This document shows, in pieces, positions 62,313 through 64,000 of a DNA stretch of 64,000 nucleotides (position 1 is the first letter of the stretch; the number at the start of each line of letters is the position of its first letter). This stretch comes from Prauserella_A oleivorans (lineage in GTDB: Bacteria; Actinomycetota; Actinomycetes; Mycobacteriales; Pseudonocardiaceae): contig NZ_JBHUNT010000001.1 in assembly GCF_042685745.1 (NCBI RefSeq), forward strand, positions 4,092,001-4,156,000, in the 5' to 3' direction. The position numbers and the translations under genes are program-made. A model generated the notes under the pieces. It was not told the origin of the DNA. It saw nothing but the letters and a program-made list of their open reading frames with translations, and did not search any database.

Positions 62313-64000
62313 TTGAGCAGTCATCACACATCCCGTAGCGTCAGCATTGGTGGTGCTTCAGGCGCATGGGGCGACAGCCCACTGGCGATCGGCCAACTCC
62401 TCGGCGAAGACATCGACTACCTGATGATGGATTACCTGGCCGAGGTGACCATGTCACTGCTCGCGCGCGCCCGCGCCAAGAACCCCGAGGCCGGCTACGT
62501 GCCCGACCTGCTCGCTTACCTCAAGCCACACCTAGCCACCCTTGCCGAGCGCGGGATTCGCGTGGTTACCAATGGCGGAGGACTCAACCCGCTAGGTGCA
62601 CAGCGCGCCCTGCAATCGGCAATCGACGAAGCTGGGCTCAAGCTCAAAGTAGCAGCGGTGACCGGCGACAATGTCCTGTATGACATCAAGAAATTGGCCG
62701 CGTCGGACAGCGTCCGCACAGAGAACGGGGAACCAGTTCCCGAGGGCCTGCTGACCGCGAACGCCTACCTAGGTGCCCTACCCATTCGCGCAGCCCTCGA
62801 CGATGGGGCATCGATCGTCATCACCGGCCGCTGCGCGGACAGCGCTCTGGCATTGGGCGTCCTCCAACACGAATTCGGCTGGTCGGCCGACGACTACCAC
62901 CGCTTGGCGGCCGGGAGCCTCGTCGGCCACGTTCTCGAATGCGGCCCGCAAGCCACCGGCGGTACCTTCACCGACTGGTGGAAGGTCCCCGAATGGCACA
63001 ACATCGGTTACCCAATCGCTCACTGCTCTCCTGACGGCAGCTTCGTACTGACAAAACCACGCGGGACCGGGGGCCTCATCGACTCGCGATGCGTCGCCGA
63101 GCAGATCCTGTACGAGATCGGTGACCCCAAAGCATACGTACTCCCAGATGTAATCGCTGATTTCTCCCACGTACGAGTGCGACGCATCGACGCCGATCAC
63201 GTGCAAGTCTCCGGGGCACGTGGCCGGCCTCCGACGTCTAGTTACAAAGTCTCCGCGACGCTCCAAGAGGGCTACAAGTCCGTCAGCACCGTCTCCATCG
63301 TCGGCCCGCACGCTGCTGCGAAAGCACAGCGCACCGGTGAGGAGATGATCAAACGCGCTGAGCGGATCTTCGCCGAACTCGGCCTTGGACCCTACATCGA
63401 CACCCGGATCGAGGTTCTGGGGGCGGAGTCGGCCTACGGATCACGCGCGGCCAACCGTGATGTGCGCGAGGTGGTGCTCCGCCTGGTGACCACGCACCCT
63501 CTCGAGAAAGCGCTTGCCTTGGCCGCCCGCGAAATCGGTTCGATCGGGCTCAGTTTCGCACCGGGCACCACCGGCATCATGGGTGGCCGTCCGAGGCCCA
63601 CACCCCAGCTGGTGCTACGGACCCTATACCTGGACAAAAAAGCTGCACCAGCGGTGCATGTCGTCACCTCCGAGGGTGCCAAGCTCGTCAGAGAAGCTTT
63701 TTCTCCGGTGCCGCGAGGAAGCCAGAGCTGGTCGGCGCCGAGCAGAAGCGCCACCACTACGGATACGGCACCCCACGTCCCCTCGGACACCATCTCCGAG
63801 CCCGGGGTGGAAGTGCCGCTACATCGGATCGCCCACGCCCGTTCGGGAGACAAGGGAAACAGGGCGAACGTTGCCATAATCGCGCGCCGTCCTGAATTCT
63901 TCGAGTTGTTGCGCACGCAGGTTACGCCGGGAAAGATGGCCCGTCTATTTGCCGAGCAGGTTGCGGGACGGGTACAGGTCTTCGAGGCGCCCGGCTTATA
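62313..64000 (+). CDS. AtuA-like acyclic terpene utilisation family protein, partial
   Basis: Open to the right edge, where the last codons read PGL plus TA of a possible stop, so about 562 residues are visible. The start is TTG 62313, overlapping the hydratase stop by 3 bases; no ATG or GTG is better placed. The N-terminal 380 residues are the DUF1446/AtuA domain (VSIGGASGAWGDSPLAIGQL, RGIRVVTNGGGLNPLGAQRA, GASIVITGRCADSALALGVL). The last 100 residues are the AtuA-like ferredoxin-fold domain (LHRIAHARSGDKGNRANVAI). AtuA is needed for citronellate/geranylate use in Pseudomonas but its reaction is unknown. Confidence 0.9.
   Translation, partial: MSSHHTSRSVSIGGASGAWGDSPLAIGQLLGEDIDYLMMDYLAEVTMSLLARARAKNPEAGYVPDLLAYLKPHLATLAERGIRVVTNGGGLNPLGAQRALQSAIDEAGLKLKVAAVTGDNVLYDIKKLAASDSVRTENGEPVPEGLLTANAYLGALPIRAALDDGASIVITGRCADSALALGVLQHEFGWSADDYHRLAAGSLVGHVLECGPQATGGTFTDWWKVPEWHNIGYPIAHCSPDGSFVLTKPRGTGGLIDSRCVAEQILYEIGDPKAYVLPDVIADFSHVRVRRIDADHVQVSGARGRPPTSSYKVSATLQEGYKSVSTVSIVGPHAAAKAQRTGEEMIKRAERIFAELGLGPYIDTRIEVLGAESAYGSRAANRDVREVVLRLVTTHPLEKALALAAREIGSIGLSFAPGTTGIMGGRPRPTPQLVLRTLYLDKKAAPAVHVVTSEGAKLVREAFSPVPRGSQSWSAPSRSATTTDTAPHVPSDTISEPGVEVPLHRIAHARSGDKGNRANVAIIARRPEFFELLRTQVTPGKMARLFAEQVAGRVQVFEAPGL

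Larger units (their letters stand above)
60583..62316 (+). pseudogene. Enoyl-CoA hydratase, split by an IS5-family insertion
   Basis: The 5' part (60583-60853) encodes the N-terminal crotonase region, with VLTGVGDRAFCAGADL supplying an oxyanion-hole strand. The 3' part (61790-62316) continues with VNGACVAGGMALLSLCDLSV and the C-terminal helices ending EEQD. Removing the element (60854-61785) and one copy of CTAG joins the codons as GRLARQVRVFSKPI in frame, giving 265 residues, which is the normal family length. In the present state the product stops at 60867 after about 94 residues, so this operon step is broken. Confidence 0.93.

Overview
This 64 kb window is high-GC DNA with G/C-rich third codon positions, GTG starts and many 4-bp start/stop overlaps. 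It looks like the chromosome of a mycelial actinobacterium, probably of the Pseudonocardiaceae type; that placement is an inference from gene content and composition. No rRNA, tRNA or CRISPR was recognised. The coding load is mostly catabolic operons, each beside a one-component regulator (TetR, LysR, MarR, MerR, GntR or Fis/GAF type).

Layout. 0-1.7 kb: two frameshifted pseudogenes (DUF1684 and an SGNH acyltransferase tail). 1.7-7.05 kb: a five-gene, translationally coupled homogentisate operon (hmgA, an unassigned gene, fahA, two CoA-transferase subunits) with a MarR regulator and two matching 18-bp boxes. It has no recognisable maleylacetoacetate isomerase, and the unassigned gene sits where that step would be expected. 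7.05-7.55 kb: abutting fragments of an MFS transporter and an IclR regulator. 7.7-14.3 kb: small acetyltransferase, MpaB-like protein with TetR, DUF222/HNH protein, ClpP paralogue, DUF1992 protein, TetR with aldo/keto reductase. 14.4-18.6 kb: flavin aromatic hydroxylase, MHS-type transporter and LysR. 18.7-26.8 kb: stand-alone LigD-type polymerase, PspC, LysR with Glu/Leu-type dehydrogenase, DinB-like protein, thioesterase, two TetRs, GNAT, and a VapC/FitA-type toxin-antitoxin pair. 26.9-30.3 kb: furA-katG and a broken PH-domain gene. 30.4-35.5 kb: erythromycin-esterase-like protein with a two-HTH MerR regulator, TetR and an MMPL exporter. 36.3-36.6 kb: a 60-residue ORF behind a LexA-like box.

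36.8-47.4 kb is a sugar-acid/polyol locus. A leftward operon (2-keto-3-deoxy acid dehydratase-like protein, 2-hydroxyacid dehydrogenase, ketoglutarate-semialdehyde dehydrogenase type) and a rightward operon (aldehyde dehydrogenase, xylulokinase, HAD phosphatase, ribose-5-phosphate isomerase, polyol-type SDR, aquaglyceroporin) flank a GntR/FCD regulator. Three copies of one operator motif lie in front of the three transcription units. 47.5-48.9 kb is a gene graveyard (enoyl-CoA hydratase, TetR, sugar isomerase and LysR fragments). 49-52.2 kb: an AcoR-like regulator with a reduced ATPase domain, and its probable aldehyde dehydrogenase target.

52.6-64 kb: a YdcF-like protein, a GntR/UTRA fragment, then an ABC importer (permease, ATPase, lipoprotein) divergent from an acyl-CoA catabolic operon (CaiB-type CoA transferase, acyl-CoA dehydrogenase, enoyl-CoA hydratase, AtuA-like protein running off the end). 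The divergent promoters share a 14-bp repeat. The enoyl-CoA hydratase is split by a 932-bp IS5-family element; removing it with one CTAG copy restores the frame exactly. This last block has a visibly less extreme third-position GC than the rest and may be acquired DNA.
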